Origin: Demequina globuliformis
GTDB lineage: Bacteria; Actinomycetota; Actinomycetes; Actinomycetales; Demequinaceae
Assembly (NCBI RefSeq): GCF_000975155.1
Contig: NZ_BBRG01000001.1
Span: forward strand, 1,657,647-1,721,646
Direction: 5' to 3'
DNA: 64,000 nucleotides
In this document: positions 9,530-18,833 of the stretch, one piece after another
Position numbering within the stretch: the first letter of the stretch is position 1
Layout of the letters: each line of letters starts with the position of its first letter
Translations under genes and position numbers: made by a program
Notes under the pieces: model-generated
What the model saw: the letters and a program-made list of their open reading frames with translations, nothing else
Told to the model about the DNA's origin: nothing
The model's database searches: none

Positions 9530-10243
9530 CTATGTCGCCGAGGTGTGCATCGCGGACGCAGCCACCACGCGCTCCGCGCTGTCGCGCAGCGGCACCCAGT
9601 TCCAGGCGATGAGCGCGCACGTGGTGCCGACCACGAATCCCGCGATCACGTCGGTGGGGTGGTGCATCCCGCGGTACACCCGCGATAGCCCTACGCCGAT
9701 GGGGATGATGACGCACACGACCTGCACTGTCACGCGCAGACCGGTGTGGCGGATTCTCGACGCGCACAAGGCGAACGCGAGGTACACGGCCGTGGAGGCA
9801 CCCGTGTGCCCGCTGGGAAAGCTCGACGTGGGTGGCGCATGATCAAGCTGGTCGACCTCAGGGCGCGGCCGGCCCACGACAAGCGAGGCGGTCAGAAAGA
9901 CCAGCGCCTCCACCGCGAGAGCGATGGCTGGCACGATTGCGAACCACCATTGCTTTGACTGCCACCAGATGAAGGCGACGCCGACTACGCAGGTGGCCAT
10001 CAACACTTGCGTGTTGCCGAGCTCGGACACGACCGCTGTGACGGAGTCGAGCGTTGCTGTGCGCAGGTCGACAGCTGCCTGATTGATCGCCTGCTCATCA
10101 ATGCCGATGACGTCGACGAGCAAGAAGCCGGTGCCGACGACTGCGCCCCACAGGATCGCTGCGGGTAGGAGCACGCGAAAGACGATGCCGCGGCCCACCT
10201 GGCCGCGCGTGGGCGCGGCAAAACCTGGTCCTGGTCCCATCAT
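9530..10243 (-). CDS. PAP2 superfamily membrane phosphatase
   Basis: Integral membrane phosphatase of 237 residues with about six membrane segments and the three PAP2 motifs: VVGRPRP, SFPSGHTGAS and SRVYRGMHHPTD. Family members dephosphorylate lipid phosphates such as phosphatidic acid or undecaprenyl pyrophosphate; the substrate here cannot be told. The ATG at 10243 lies 4 nt after the DUF1206 stop, suggesting translational coupling. An ATG at 10276 would overlap the upstream gene by 29 nt. Confidence 0.88.
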   Translation of the reverse strand: MMGPGPGFAAPTRGQVGRGIVFRVLLPAAILWGAVVGTGFLLVDVIGIDEQAINQAAVDLRTATLDSVTAVVSELGNTQVLMATCVVGVAFIWWQSKQWWFAIVPAIALAVEALVFLTASLVVGRPRPEVDQLDHAPPTSSFPSGHTGASTAVYLAFALCASRIRHTGLRVTVQVVCVIIPIGVGLSRVYRGMHHPTDVIAGFVVGTTCALIAWNWVPLRDSAERVVAASAMHTSAT

Positions 10244-10247
10244 CGCG

Positions 10248-11036
10248 TCACATCCGTGCGTAGCGAGCGCGGACAAACGAGTACAGCCCGTAGGCGGCGA
10301 ACCCGATGCCGACGATGACCACGATCACGGGCCCGCCCGGCAGATCGAGCAGGCTCTTCACTGCACCGTCGAGTCCCTCCGCATCGTCGGGGTCGGCGGT
10401 CACGGCCGCGTAAGTGAACAGGCCGCCAACGACGCCGAGCGCCACACCCTTGGCGATGTAGCCGGTCGCGCCCAAGGCACGGACGGTTTTTCCAGAACGG
10501 GGAGGTACGGCGCGGAGGTCCTCCATGAACTTCTTGCGGGCGCCCTTCACGATGTGGAACAGGCCAGCGCCAAGGACGCCGATGCCGATGGCACCCACAA
10601 TGAACTGGCCGCCGGGCCAGCCGAGGATGGTCGCGACGATGCCCTGCGCCTGCGAGTCGCCGCCGCCCCCGGACGATCCCATGGCGATCGATGCCGCGGT
10701 GAATGCGAGCACGAGGTACACGCCGGCCTTGCCGAGTGACTTGACGCGATCCTTCGCGCTGTCGCGGGAGCGCAACCCATCAGCGAGTTGCCATAGCCCC
10801 AAAGCGGCGAACGCCACGACCGCGATCCACAGGATCACGGCGCCCAGCGTGGTGCTTCCGATCTCGGAGAGCGCTTGGCTTGAACTGGCTTCCTCGCCAC
10901 TGCCAAATGCGATCCTGGCGATCAGGAATCCGAGCATGATGTGGAGGGCGCCGGATACGGCGTAGCCCGCTCGGGCGCCTTTCTCCCAGATGTCACCGGT
11001 ACTGCCTTGCCTCATTGACTGCGCAGGTGTGCTCAT
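10248..11036 (-). CDS. DUF1206 membrane protein
   Basis: A 262-residue membrane protein with six hydrophobic segments arranged as three two-helix repeats. The repeats begin GARAGYAVSGALHIMLG, LGKAGVYLVLAFTAASI and LGATGYIAKGVALGVVG, the hallmark of DUF1206. Function is unknown. The ATG at 11036 is preferred over a TTG 12 nt upstream, though neither has a clear ribosome-binding site. Probably co-transcribed with the PAP2 gene. Confidence 0.85.
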   Translation of the reverse strand: MSTPAQSMRQGSTGDIWEKGARAGYAVSGALHIMLGFLIARIAFGSGEEASSSQALSEIGSTTLGAVILWIAVVAFAALGLWQLADGLRSRDSAKDRVKSLGKAGVYLVLAFTAASIAMGSSGGGGDSQAQGIVATILGWPGGQFIVGAIGIGVLGAGLFHIVKGARKKFMEDLRAVPPRSGKTVRALGATGYIAKGVALGVVGGLFTYAAVTADPDDAEGLDGAVKSLLDLPGGPVIVVIVGIGFAAYGLYSFVRARYARM

Positions 11037-11166
11037 ACTGGTGAGCAACGCGCCGTGGGGTGTTCTGATTCCTCACCGGGCTGGTACATCTTGCCGAAAA
11101 GCAGGCGCGATGACCGCGCACACTGCCCGAGCCCCGCGCGATCACGCATCACGCATGCGCGTCCGG

Positions 11167-11172
11167 TAGACT
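11167..11172 (+). promoter_or_regulatory. candidate -10 element for rplY
   Basis: TAGACT, 117 nt upstream of rplY in the 250-nt gap between divergent DUF1206 and rplY. No convincing -35 is seen. The implied leader of about 110 nt holds no recognised RNA family. Confidence 0.35.
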
Positions 11173-11288
11173 GATGCGGTTCCTCGGCGAGGCTGGTCAC
11201 CATGGGTGCCGGCGTGATCGACGCGGCGGTGTGCTGTTGACGCCTGCCTTGCCTGGCTCCACATACCGAATCCCTCAAGGAGAACCTC

Positions 11289-11906
11289 ATGGCTGACAAG
11301 CTGCTGCTCGCCGCTCAGGCGCGTACCGAATTCGGCAAGGGTGCGGCCCGCCGCGCTCGCGTCGCCGACCTCATTCCCGCCGTCCTCTACGGCCACGGTG
11401 AAGCCCCCACGCACCTGCTGCTGCCGGGTCACGACACGATGATGGCGCTCAAGAACCCCAACGCCCTGCTCACCATCGCGGTTGACGGCGACGAGCAGCT
11501 TGCCGTTGCCAAGGACGTTCAGCGCAACCCCATCAAGCGCACGATCACGCACGTTGACCTGCTGCTGGTCAAGAAGGGCGAGAAGATCACCGTTGACGTG
11601 CCCGTGCACGTCGAGGGCGAGTCCGCTCCCGGCACCATCCACGTTCTCGAGAACGCCTCGCTGCAGATCCTGGCCGAGGCCACGCACCTGCCCGAGTACC
11701 TCACCGTCAACATCGAGGGCATGGAAGAGGGCGACAAGAAGGTCGCCAGCGACCTCGAGCTGCCTAAGGGTTCGGAGCTGGCCGGCGACGCTGACCAGCT
11801 GATCATCCACATCTCTGTGCCGCGCACCGCGGCCGAGGAGCCTGAGGCTGACGCCGAGGCCGAGGGTGACGCCGCTGAGGCTGCCGCCGAGGGCGACGAG
11901 TCCTAA
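11289..11906 (+). CDS. rplY: 50S ribosomal protein L25 (general stress protein Ctc type)
   Basis: Binds 5S rRNA. This is the long two-domain TL5/CTC form: an N-terminal L25 domain (about residues 1-95: LLLAAQARTEFGKGAARRAR) and a C-terminal beta-barrel (about 100-185). A disordered acidic tail EEPEADAEAEGDAAEAAAEG closes the 205 residues. An AAGGAGAA ribosome-binding site precedes the ATG. A strong hairpin separates it from pth. Confidence 0.95.
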   Translation: MADKLLLAAQARTEFGKGAARRARVADLIPAVLYGHGEAPTHLLLPGHDTMMALKNPNALLTIAVDGDEQLAVAKDVQRNPIKRTITHVDLLLVKKGEKITVDVPVHVEGESAPGTIHVLENASLQILAEATHLPEYLTVNIEGMEEGDKKVASDLELPKGSELAGDADQLIIHISVPRTAAEEPEADAEAEGDAAEAAAEGDES

Positions 11907-11920
11907 CTCGCACCGCCGTT

Positions 11921-11957
11921 GCGACGCGCCCGTCACCTGTGGTGGCGGGCGCGTCGC
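11921..11957 (+). terminator. terminator hairpin after rplY
   Basis: 17-bp stem (11921-11937 with 11941-11957, one G-T pair) and a 3-nt loop, followed by GTTTCG. Lies 15 nt after the rplY stop. Confidence 0.78.
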
Positions 11958-12031
11958 GTTTCGCGGGACACTGGTGCCGCACACATTGACCTGCGCACGG
12001 CCAACCGCCTCGCAGACGGAAGGACACGGAC

Positions 12032-12607
12032 GTGAGCGGACTCATCGTGGGGCTTGGCAATCCTGGTGACACGTATGCGGGGACCCGCCACAACATCGGC
12101 CAGATGGTCATCGATGAACTCGCCGCAAGATCCGGTTCCAAGCTGAGCGTGCACAAGAAGTCGCGCACCAGGGCGGCGACGGTCCGCATCGGGGGCGAAC
12201 CCGTGGTGGTTGCGGTGCCGATGTCCTACATGAACGTGTCCGGCGGTCCGGTGTCCTCGCTCGCGGCGTACCAGTCCGTCGCCCCCGCGGACGTCATCGT
12301 GGTGCACGACGAACTCGATCTGCCTTTCGGGCAGGTCAAGCTCAAGCGCGGTGGTGGATCCGGTGGCCACAACGGACTCAAGGACATTACCAAGGCCCTT
12401 GGTACGCCCGACTACGTGCGGGTCCGGGTCGGCATCGGCCGTCCTCCGGGCAGCATGGACGCGGCGACCTTTGTGTTGAAGCCTTTCTCTGGCGCCGAGC
12501 GCAAAGAGCTCGACTTGCTCATCGCCCTGGCCGCTGATGCCGCGGAAGGCGTCGTCACCGACGGGCTTGAGGCGGCGCAGCAATACTTCCACTCGCCGCG
12601 CCCCTAG
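12032..12607 (+). CDS. pth: peptidyl-tRNA hydrolase
   Basis: Recycles peptidyl-tRNA released from stalled ribosomes. 191 residues, normal length. Signatures are LIVGLGNPG at the start, TRHNIGQM with the catalytic His, [23 protein letters not shown] and [13 protein letters not shown] start with GGAAGGA upstream. rplY-pth is a standard actinobacterial pair. Confidence 0.96.
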   Translation: MSGLIVGLGNPGDTYAGTRHNIGQMVIDELAARSGSKLSVHKKSRTRAATVRIGGEPVVVAVPMSYMNVSGGPVSSLAAYQSVAPADVIVVHDELDLPFGQVKLKRGGGSGGHNGLKDITKALGTPDYVRVRVGIGRPPGSMDAATFVLKPFSGAERKELDLLIALAADAAEGVVTDGLEAAQQYFHSPRP

Positions 12608-12652
12608 CGTTTCGCTCGCGCCGAGTCACACGGCCACCCAGCGCCCTCTCCA

Positions 12653-12677
12653 CGCCGAATGGAACCATTTCGCTGTT
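12653..12677 (+). repeat. palindromic repeat, solo degenerate half-copy
   Basis: One arm of the AAATGGCTCCATTT family, altered to GAATGGAACCATTT but keeping the CGCC...TTTCGCTGTT flanks. No matching inverted arm follows. It lies between tandem pth and the HAD gene rather than between convergent genes. Confidence 0.7.
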
Positions 12678-12837
12678 GAGTGCCCGCTAGACGTGCATTT
12701 CCTGCCACCTCACGAGGGACTTCGGCCGGCGGGGAATGGACAACCCCCCTGGGAGCGTCACTACTATCGAAGCAGGCAGTGCCGCGGGAGTTCCTACCCG
12801 CACCCGACCGTGCCCGTCCCCGACCGAGGGAGTACGC

Positions 12838-13578
12838 ATGACCTCGACCTGGACCATCCCGCCCGCCCCCGGCCGCACCTACCGCGCGGCGCTCTTTGAC
12901 CTGGACGGGGTGCTGACCCCGACCGCCGAGGTCCACATGAAGGCGTGGGCGGCGATGTTTACCGAGTACTTTTTGCGACACGGCATTACGCCGGCGTATA
13001 CGGATGCCGATTACTTCGCCTACGTCGACGGCAAGCCACGCTACGACGGTGTCGATGCGTGCCTACGCTCGCGAGGCGTCGAACTACCGTGGGGCGACCC
13101 GAGCGACCCTCCCGGAGCGGAGACGGTGTGCGGGATCGGTAACGTGAAGAACGACGCGTTCATGGCGGTGCTGCGCGCAGAGGGTGTGGCGCCGTATCCC
13201 GGTTCCGCGAAGCTCGTCCATCACCTGCGCGCTACGGGAGTCCCGGTCGCAGTGGTGTCGAGTTCGCGCAACGCGACTGAGGTGCTGGCCGCTGCGGGCC
13301 TCTCGCCCGAGTTCGAGGTGGTCGTGGACGGCAACACTGTTGCCACCGAGGGCATCGCGGGCAAGCCAGCGCCTGACATGTTTGAGTTGGCCGCGCGCCG
13401 ATTGGGCGTGGCAACGGCCGATGCCGTGGTGATCGAGGACGCCTTCAGCGGCGTGCAAGCGGGGGCGGCGGGTGACTTTGCCCTCGTCGTGGGTGTGGAC
13501 CGTGGCGCGGGCGCGCAGGCGCTGCTCGACAACGGAGCCGACATTGTGGTGAACGACCTTGAGGAGCTGATGGGATGA
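12838..13578 (+). CDS. HAD phosphatase, beta-phosphoglucomutase-like
   Basis: A 246-residue HAD protein. Motif I is FDLDGVLTPTAEVH, motif II VVSSSRN, motif III KPAPDMF and motif IV VIEDAFSGVQAG. The cap between motifs I and II and the GH65 partner point to beta-phosphoglucomutase (beta-glucose 1-phosphate to glucose 6-phosphate). The ATG at 12838, with GAGGGAG upstream, is chosen over in-frame ATGs further upstream. It overlaps the GH65 gene by ATGA, so the two products are probably used together in one catabolic step. Confidence 0.88.
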   Translation: MTSTWTIPPAPGRTYRAALFDLDGVLTPTAEVHMKAWAAMFTEYFLRHGITPAYTDADYFAYVDGKPRYDGVDACLRSRGVELPWGDPSDPPGAETVCGIGNVKNDAFMAVLRAEGVAPYPGSAKLVHHLRATGVPVAVVSSSRNATEVLAAAGLSPEFEVVVDGNTVATEGIAGKPAPDMFELAARRLGVATADAVVIEDAFSGVQAGAAGDFALVVGVDRGAGAQALLDNGADIVVNDLEELMG

Positions 13579-16130
13579 AGGCCGCACGGCACAATGACCC
13601 GGACAACGCGACGCCGGACTACATGGACCGGCTCCGGTTCCCGGTGGACCCATGGCGGCTTGTCGAAACCGAGTTCTCGAAGGACGACCTCGGGGTCACC
13701 GAGACTCTCTTCGCGGTCGGTAATGGCTATTTGGGGTTGCGCGGCAACGTTGAGGATGGGCATGACGCGCACGCGCATGGCACGTTCATCAATGGGTTTC
13801 ACGAGACGTGGGACATTCAGCACGCGGAAGAGGCATACGGCTTCGCCCGCACCGGCCAGACCATTGTCAACGTGCCGGACTCGAAGATCATGCGTTTGTA
13901 CGTCAATGATGAGCCACTCCTGCTGTCCGCCGCGGACCTGATCGAGTACGAGCGGGTGCTCGACATGCGCGACGGCGTTCTCACCCGTGAGTTGCTGTGG
14001 CGCACGCCCTCGGGGAACCGGGTTCGGGTCAAGTCCCGCCGGATGGTGTCGTTCGCCCAGCGCCACCTCGCGTTGATGACGTACGAGGTGGAACTGCTCG
14101 ACGAGGCCGCGCCCATCGCGATCTCCTCGCAGTTGCTGAACCGGCAGGCCGGACTCGATGAGTACCGTGCCACTCCGGTCCACACCGGCATGGCCGACCC
14201 GCGCAAGGCGAACCGCCTGGACGACCGGGTCCTCGAGCCGCGCGTGCAGCACGCCGAAGGCTCCCGTGTGGTGTTGGGCTACAAGGCCAAGGACTCGGGC
14301 ATGACGCTGGCGGCGGCGATGCAGCATCACGTCGAGTTCGACGGAGAGTACGACCGGATTGACGAGGTTGATCCCGACTACGCCAAGCACGTGTTCCGCG
14401 CGCGCGCCGAGCCCGGCCAGGTGTTCACCCTGACCAAGGTCGTCAGCTACCACACGTCGCGTCTGGTCCCTGCGCGCGAGCTCGCCGACCGCTGCCACCG
14501 CACGCTCGACCGAGTGCAGCAGGAGGGCATCGACACCCAGTACCAGCAACAGTTGGCGTGGATGAAGAGCTTCTGGGACCGGTCGGACGTCGAGATCGAG
14601 GGACACGACAACATCCAGCAGGCAGTGCGGTGGAACCTGTTCCAGCTGGCACAGGCTGCCGCGCGCGGCGACGGCCTAGGGGTGCCGGCGAAGGGCCTCA
14701 CGGGTTCCGGCTATGGCGGCCACTACTTCTGGGACTCAGAGATCTACGTGATGCCGTTCTTCACGTACACGTCCCCGATTATCGCCCGCAATGCGCTGCG
14801 GTATCGCTATCAGATGCTGCCGGCGGCGCGCCGACGCGCGGGGGAGTTGGCCCAGCACGGTGCGCTGTACCCCTGGCGCACCATCAACGGGGAGGAGGCG
14901 TCTGCGTACTACGCGGCCGGCACCGCTCAGTATCACATTGACGCTGACATCTCCTATGCGATCGACAAGTACGTGCGCGCCACCGGCGATGACGAGTTCC
15001 TGGCCCGCAACGGCATCGACATTCTGGTCGAAACCGCGCGCATGTGGGCGGACCTGGGCTTTTGGCGCAAAGTCGAGGGCAAGGGTGAGTCCTTCCGCAT
15101 CCACGGGGTGACGGGCCCGGACGAGTACACGACTGTCGTGAACGACAATCTCTATACGAACGTGATGGCGCGCTTTAACCTTCGTTGCGCGGCTCAGGCA
15201 GTTCGGAAGCTCAAGGACCGCTGGCCCGAGCAGCACGACAAGATGGTCGCGCGCCTGGGACTCACCGAGGATGAGGTCACCGAGTGGACGCGTGCGGCCG
15301 ACGGCATGGCGGTGCTGTGGGACGAGCTCCTGGGCATTCACCCGCAGGACGCACTCTTCAATGAGCGCGAGGTCTGGGACCTGGCCAACACTCCGCCGGA
15401 GCAGCGCCCGTTGTTGCTGCACTTCCACCCGCTGGTGATCTACCGTTTCCAGATTTTGAAGCAGGCCGATGTGGTCTTGGCTTTGTTCCTCCAAGGTGAG
15501 CACTTCACGCTCGAGGAAAAGCGCAAGGACTTCGAGTACTACGACCCGATCACCACGGGCGATTCCACGCTGTCAGGCGTGGTGCAGTCGATCATCGCGG
15601 CCGAGGTGGGCTATCACGAACTGGCGCTGAAGTACTTCTGGAACAGTCTCTTCGTTGACTTGGGCGACCTGCACTCGAATGCAGCGGACGGCGTGCACAC
15701 GGCGTCCACAGGCGGGGTGTGGTCGGCGCTCGTGTACGGCTTTGGTGGGTTCCGTGACCACGGCGAGGTGCTGCGTTTTGACCCGCGCCTACCGGAGGGG
15801 TGGCCCTCGCTGACCTTCCGCCTGACCCAGCGCGGCACCCGCGTCAAGGTGACCGTGCGCGAGGCCTCGATCTCCTTTGCTATCGAGGAGGGGCCAGGCC
15901 TCACGATCGACGTGCGCGGTGAACGCCACAGCCTCACTCAGTTGGCAGAGCTTGAGGTTCCACTCGACGGCCAGGGTGAACGCATTCCTGGCGCGCCCGA
16001 CGCGGAAGCGTTCCACGGCACCGTCCGTGCCGACGGCACAGTGATTAGGCCGTCGCTGCCGACGAACGTGGCGGAGACCGCTGAGATGGAACTGCCCGAC
16101 GAGGGCCAATTGCGAACCCACGGAAGCTGA
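13575..16130 (+). CDS. GH65 family disaccharide phosphorylase
   Basis: Inverting phosphorylase of 851 residues that splits an alpha-glucosyl disaccharide with phosphate, giving beta-glucose 1-phosphate and a free sugar. The N-terminal beta-sandwich (about 1-300, starting with GNGYLGLRGNVEDGHD) precedes the (alpha/alpha)6 barrel (about 340-715). The catalytic acid is the Glu of VTGPDEYT, followed by NDNLYTN, and the phosphate site is near STLSGVVQSI. A C-terminal beta domain follows. Maltose, trehalose, kojibiose and nigerose phosphorylases look alike at this level, so the substrate is open. No transporter adjoins the pair. Confidence 0.92.
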   Translation: MKAARHNDPDNATPDYMDRLRFPVDPWRLVETEFSKDDLGVTETLFAVGNGYLGLRGNVEDGHDAHAHGTFINGFHETWDIQHAEEAYGFARTGQTIVNVPDSKIMRLYVNDEPLLLSAADLIEYERVLDMRDGVLTRELLWRTPSGNRVRVKSRRMVSFAQRHLALMTYEVELLDEAAPIAISSQLLNRQAGLDEYRATPVHTGMADPRKANRLDDRVLEPRVQHAEGSRVVLGYKAKDSGMTLAAAMQHHVEFDGEYDRIDEVDPDYAKHVFRARAEPGQVFTLTKVVSYHTSRLVPARELADRCHRTLDRVQQEGIDTQYQQQLAWMKSFWDRSDVEIEGHDNIQQAVRWNLFQLAQAAARGDGLGVPAKGLTGSGYGGHYFWDSEIYVMPFFTYTSPIIARNALRYRYQMLPAARRRAGELAQHGALYPWRTINGEEASAYYAAGTAQYHIDADISYAIDKYVRATGDDEFLARNGIDILVETARMWADLGFWRKVEGKGESFRIHGVTGPDEYTTVVNDNLYTNVMARFNLRCAAQAVRKLKDRWPEQHDKMVARLGLTEDEVTEWTRAADGMAVLWDELLGIHPQDALFNEREVWDLANTPPEQRPLLLHFHPLVIYRFQILKQADVVLALFLQGEHFTLEEKRKDFEYYDPITTGDSTLSGVVQSIIAAEVGYHELALKYFWNSLFVDLGDLHSNAADGVHTASTGGVWSALVYGFGGFRDHGEVLRFDPRLPEGWPSLTFRLTQRGTRVKVTVREASISFAIEEGPGLTIDVRGERHSLTQLAELEVPLDGQGERIPGAPDAEAFHGTVRADGTVIRPSLPTNVAETAEMELPDEGQLRTHGS

Positions 16131-16143
16131 CTGGGCGACCCAA

Positions 16144-16153
16144 GCATCGGCCC
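16144..16153 (-). repeat. GGGCCGATGC motif copy, intergenic
   Basis: Minus-strand copy 13 nt after the GH65 stop and 10 nt before palindromic repeat copy 3. The two repeat families touch here. Confidence 0.6.
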
Positions 16154-16163
16154 GCGCTCCCCA

Positions 16164-16225
16164 CGCCAAATGGCTCCATTTCGCTGTTATGCAGTCCTAA
16201 AACAGCCAAATGGAGCCATTTGGCG
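16164..16225. repeat. palindromic repeat, paired copy (AAATGGCTCCATTT family)
   Basis: Arms 16164-16188 and 16201-16225 are inverted over 25 nt with one mismatch and a 12-nt spacer. Lies between convergent GH65 and ABC ATPase genes; probable bidirectional terminator. Confidence 0.87.
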
Positions 16226-16257
16226 AAAGAGGCGGGGGTGCGGGGGCGGGTGCAGAG

Positions 16258-16992
16258 TTAGTGGTGCGTGACCCGCGCGAGGAACTCGCGCGTCTCCGGC
16301 TGCTGCGGCGCGTCGAAAATCTGCTCCGGCGGTCCCGCCTCAAGAATGCGGCCGCCATGCATGAAGACCACGCGGTCGGCGACGGAACGCGCAAAGGCCA
16401 TCTCGTGGGTTGCCATCAAGATGGTTGACCCCTGCTCCTTGAGCCCACGCACCAGGTCGAGCACCTCGCCCACGAGCATGGGATCCAACGCGGACGTGAT
16501 CTCGTCCAACAAGAGCAATTCCGGGTTGGTGAGGATGGCGCGCACAATGGCGACGCGCTGTTGTTGACCGCCGGAGAGCCGGTCGGGGTAGTCGCTCAGT
16601 TTGTCGCCCAAGCCAAACTGCTCCAGCAAGGCGGCACCGCGCTCGCGAGCAGTCGCGGCATTTTCGCCGTGCACCTTGCGGGCGGCGAGCGTCACATTGT
16701 CGATGACGCGCATGTGAGGAAAGAGGTTGAACTGCTGGAACACCACGCCAATGCGGGCCCGGACCTTGTCCATGTCCACGGCGGGATCGGAGATGTCGTC
16801 ACCGCTGAGGAGCAGCTGCCCGTCATCGATGCGCTCGATCAGGTTGATGGTGCGCAGCAACGTGGACTTGCCGGAGCCTGACGCCCCGATCAGTACCACG
16901 ACGTCGTGCTCGTCGAGCGTGAGGTCAACGCCTTTGAGGACGGTGTTGTCGCCAAAGCTCTTCCAGACGTCACGGACCTCGAGGACGCTCAT
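16258..16992 (-). CDS. polar amino-acid type ABC transporter, ATP-binding protein
   Basis: A 244-residue ATPase of the GlnQ/HisP type. Walker A is GASGSGKST, Q-loop FQQFNLFPH, signature LSGGQQQR, Walker B LLLLDEITSALD, and H-loop ATHEM. The ATG at 16992 overlaps the permease stop (ATGA); longer readings of this frame run through the permease gene and are wrong. It powers the permease and lipoprotein encoded just upstream on this strand. Confidence 0.95.
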   Translation of the reverse strand: MSVLEVRDVWKSFGDNTVLKGVDLTLDEHDVVVLIGASGSGKSTLLRTINLIERIDDGQLLLSGDDISDPAVDMDKVRARIGVVFQQFNLFPHMRVIDNVTLAARKVHGENAATARERGAALLEQFGLGDKLSDYPDRLSGGQQQRVAIVRAILTNPELLLLDEITSALDPMLVGEVLDLVRGLKEQGSTILMATHEMAFARSVADRVVFMHGGRILEAGPPEQIFDAPQQPETREFLARVTHH

Positions 16993-17852
16993 ACGACTCC
17001 TCCGATCTGCTCGCGGCTGTTCATGCGCGCCGCGACATAGTCCGTGAGGCGCGTCAGCGGTAGGGAGATCGCGATGAACAGCAGCGCGGCGATCACGTAG
17101 GGCGTCATGTTGTAGGTCAGAGCGACGTCGATCTGTGCGGCGCGGATCGCATCGACGGCTCCCAGGACGGAGATCAGCCCCACGTCCTTCTGCATCGACA
17201 CAAAGTCGTTCATGAGCGCAGGGATGACCTTGCGGACACCCTGCGGGATCACGACCATGCGCAGGGTCTTGGCATGGCTGAGGCCAAGGGACCGCGCCGC
17301 GATGCGCTGGGAGGGGTGCACGGCCTCCATGCCGGCGCGCAGGACTTCGGCCACGTAGGCCGAGTAGCACAGCCCAATCGCGATGGTTCCCCAGACCGCG
17401 GCGCTCATGGGAGGGAAGATGTCCAGCGCGGGGATGCCAAAGCCCACGAGGTACAGCACGATCAGCACTGGCACACCGCGGAACAGATCGACGTACACGG
17501 TCGCGAGCATGCGTAGCGGGAAGAACACTGGCCCGCGCAGGGACCGGATGACGGCCAACACGGTGCCGAAGATCGCCACGCCGATTCCCGCAAAGAACAG
17601 CGCCCGGATGTTGAGCCACAGGCCCTCAAGGATGTCCGGGAAGCTCTCGCGCCCAATCTCCCAGTTGAAGAAGGTCTGCTTGACGGCGTCCCAGCCAGGG
17701 GTGTTGACGACGACCAGGACGGCGACAAGCGCGAATGCGACCGTGGAAGCGGCTGCGATGAGGACGGAGCGCCACGTGGCCTGTCGACGGTACTCCCGTC
17801 GTTGCAGCTCAAGTGCACTTGGCTCGTGCACCGGTGGCGCTCCGTCACTCAT
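16989..17852 (-). CDS. polar amino-acid type ABC transporter, permease
   Basis: Inner-membrane permease of 287 residues. One N-terminal membrane helix (about 28-50) is followed by the HisM/GlnP domain with five helices. The EAA loop reads AARSLGLSHAKTLRMVVIPQ. A single permease gene implies a homodimer. It sits between the binding lipoprotein (12 nt upstream) and the ATPase (4-nt overlap). Confidence 0.94.
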   Translation of the reverse strand: MSDGAPPVHEPSALELQRREYRRQATWRSVLIAAASTVAFALVAVLVVVNTPGWDAVKQTFFNWEIGRESFPDILEGLWLNIRALFFAGIGVAIFGTVLAVIRSLRGPVFFPLRMLATVYVDLFRGVPVLIVLYLVGFGIPALDIFPPMSAAVWGTIAIGLCYSAYVAEVLRAGMEAVHPSQRIAARSLGLSHAKTLRMVVIPQGVRKVIPALMNDFVSMQKDVGLISVLGAVDAIRAAQIDVALTYNMTPYVIAALLFIAISLPLTRLTDYVAARMNSREQIGGVV

Positions 17853-17864
17853 CGGCGGTCATCC

Positions 17865-18758
17865 TTAGTTCAGAACGGGCACGTCGACCGCGTCGGACAG
17901 CCACTCGGTCTCGAGGGCCTGCAGGGTGCCGTCCTCAGCGAGGGCGTCCACTGCTGCGGAAACGGTCTCCGTGTTGGGTGAGCCCTTGGGCAGCAGGAAC
18001 GCGAACTGGTCGCCCTCGGCGCCGTCCTCGGTCGGGAACTGGCCCACGATGGCGCCGTTGTCGAGCTCCACTGCGGACAGGTAGAACGCGGAGGGCAGGT
18101 CGGTGATGAAAGCGTCGATCTGGCCCGCATTGAACGCGGCGACGGTGTCCTCGGCGGAGTTGAACACTGCGAGGTCGTCCTCGCCGATCATCTCTGCGGC
18201 GACGATGTAGCTGGTGGTGCCGGAGGGCACGCCAATGCGCGAGCCAGCGAGTTCAGCGACCGAGGTGGCGCCAGCGAGGTCGGAGTCCGCGTCGGCCACG
18301 ACAGCCTGAGAGGTCGTGTAGTACGGCGAGGAGAAGTCGACGGCGTTGCGGCGCTCTTCGGTAATGGAGAACTGCTGAATGTTGAGGTCCCAGTCCTTGG
18401 CGCCGGGGGCGATGGCGGTCTCGAACGAGGTCCGGACCCACTCGACGTCCTCGGGCAGGTAGCCAAGCTCGGTCGCGACGGCGTACGCCACGGCGGACTC
18501 GAAGCCTTCGCCGTTGGTCGGGTCGTCCTCGACCATCCAGGGCTCGTAGGCGGGCTCACCGGTGGCGATGGTCAGCTTGCCCTCGGTCACGGTGTCGAGG
18601 GTCGCGGCTGCCTCGGTGGTCGACGCAGCAGTGGGGGTGTCGCTTGCGGCGGGGGTCGCGGAGGTCTCGGCCTCGTTCGAGGACGAGCAGCCGGCTAGCG
18701 CCAGTGCGGACAGGGCGACGGCAGCAATGCCGGCGCGGGTCAGGGGGCGAACAGTCAT
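17865..18758 (-). CDS. family 3 substrate-binding lipoprotein of ABC importer
   Basis: A 297-residue extracellular binding protein. Signal peptide with lipobox LALAGC (Cys about residue 24), a Thr/Ala-rich linker to about 55, then the two-lobed SBP_bac_3 domain starting KLTIATGEPAYEPWM. GGAG lies 6 nt before the ATG. The family binds polar amino acids; the ligand is unknown. The genes upstream (SAHH-like protein, deaminase) make a sulfur amino acid or nucleoside-linked compound a reasonable guess, which is inference only. Confidence 0.92.
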   Translation of the reverse strand: MTVRPLTRAGIAAVALSALALAGCSSSNEAETSATPAASDTPTAASTTEAAATLDTVTEGKLTIATGEPAYEPWMVEDDPTNGEGFESAVAYAVATELGYLPEDVEWVRTSFETAIAPGAKDWDLNIQQFSITEERRNAVDFSSPYYTTSQAVVADADSDLAGATSVAELAGSRIGVPSGTTSYIVAAEMIGEDDLAVFNSAEDTVAAFNAGQIDAFITDLPSAFYLSAVELDNGAIVGQFPTEDGAEGDQFAFLLPKGSPNTETVSAAVDALAEDGTLQALETEWLSDAVDVPVLN

Positions 18759-18833
18759 GCGATCTCCATATGAAACGGGGGGAAGGGTATGGAGCGGGGT
18801 CGACGCTGATCGCTCCCTCGTGCGCGGGCCATT

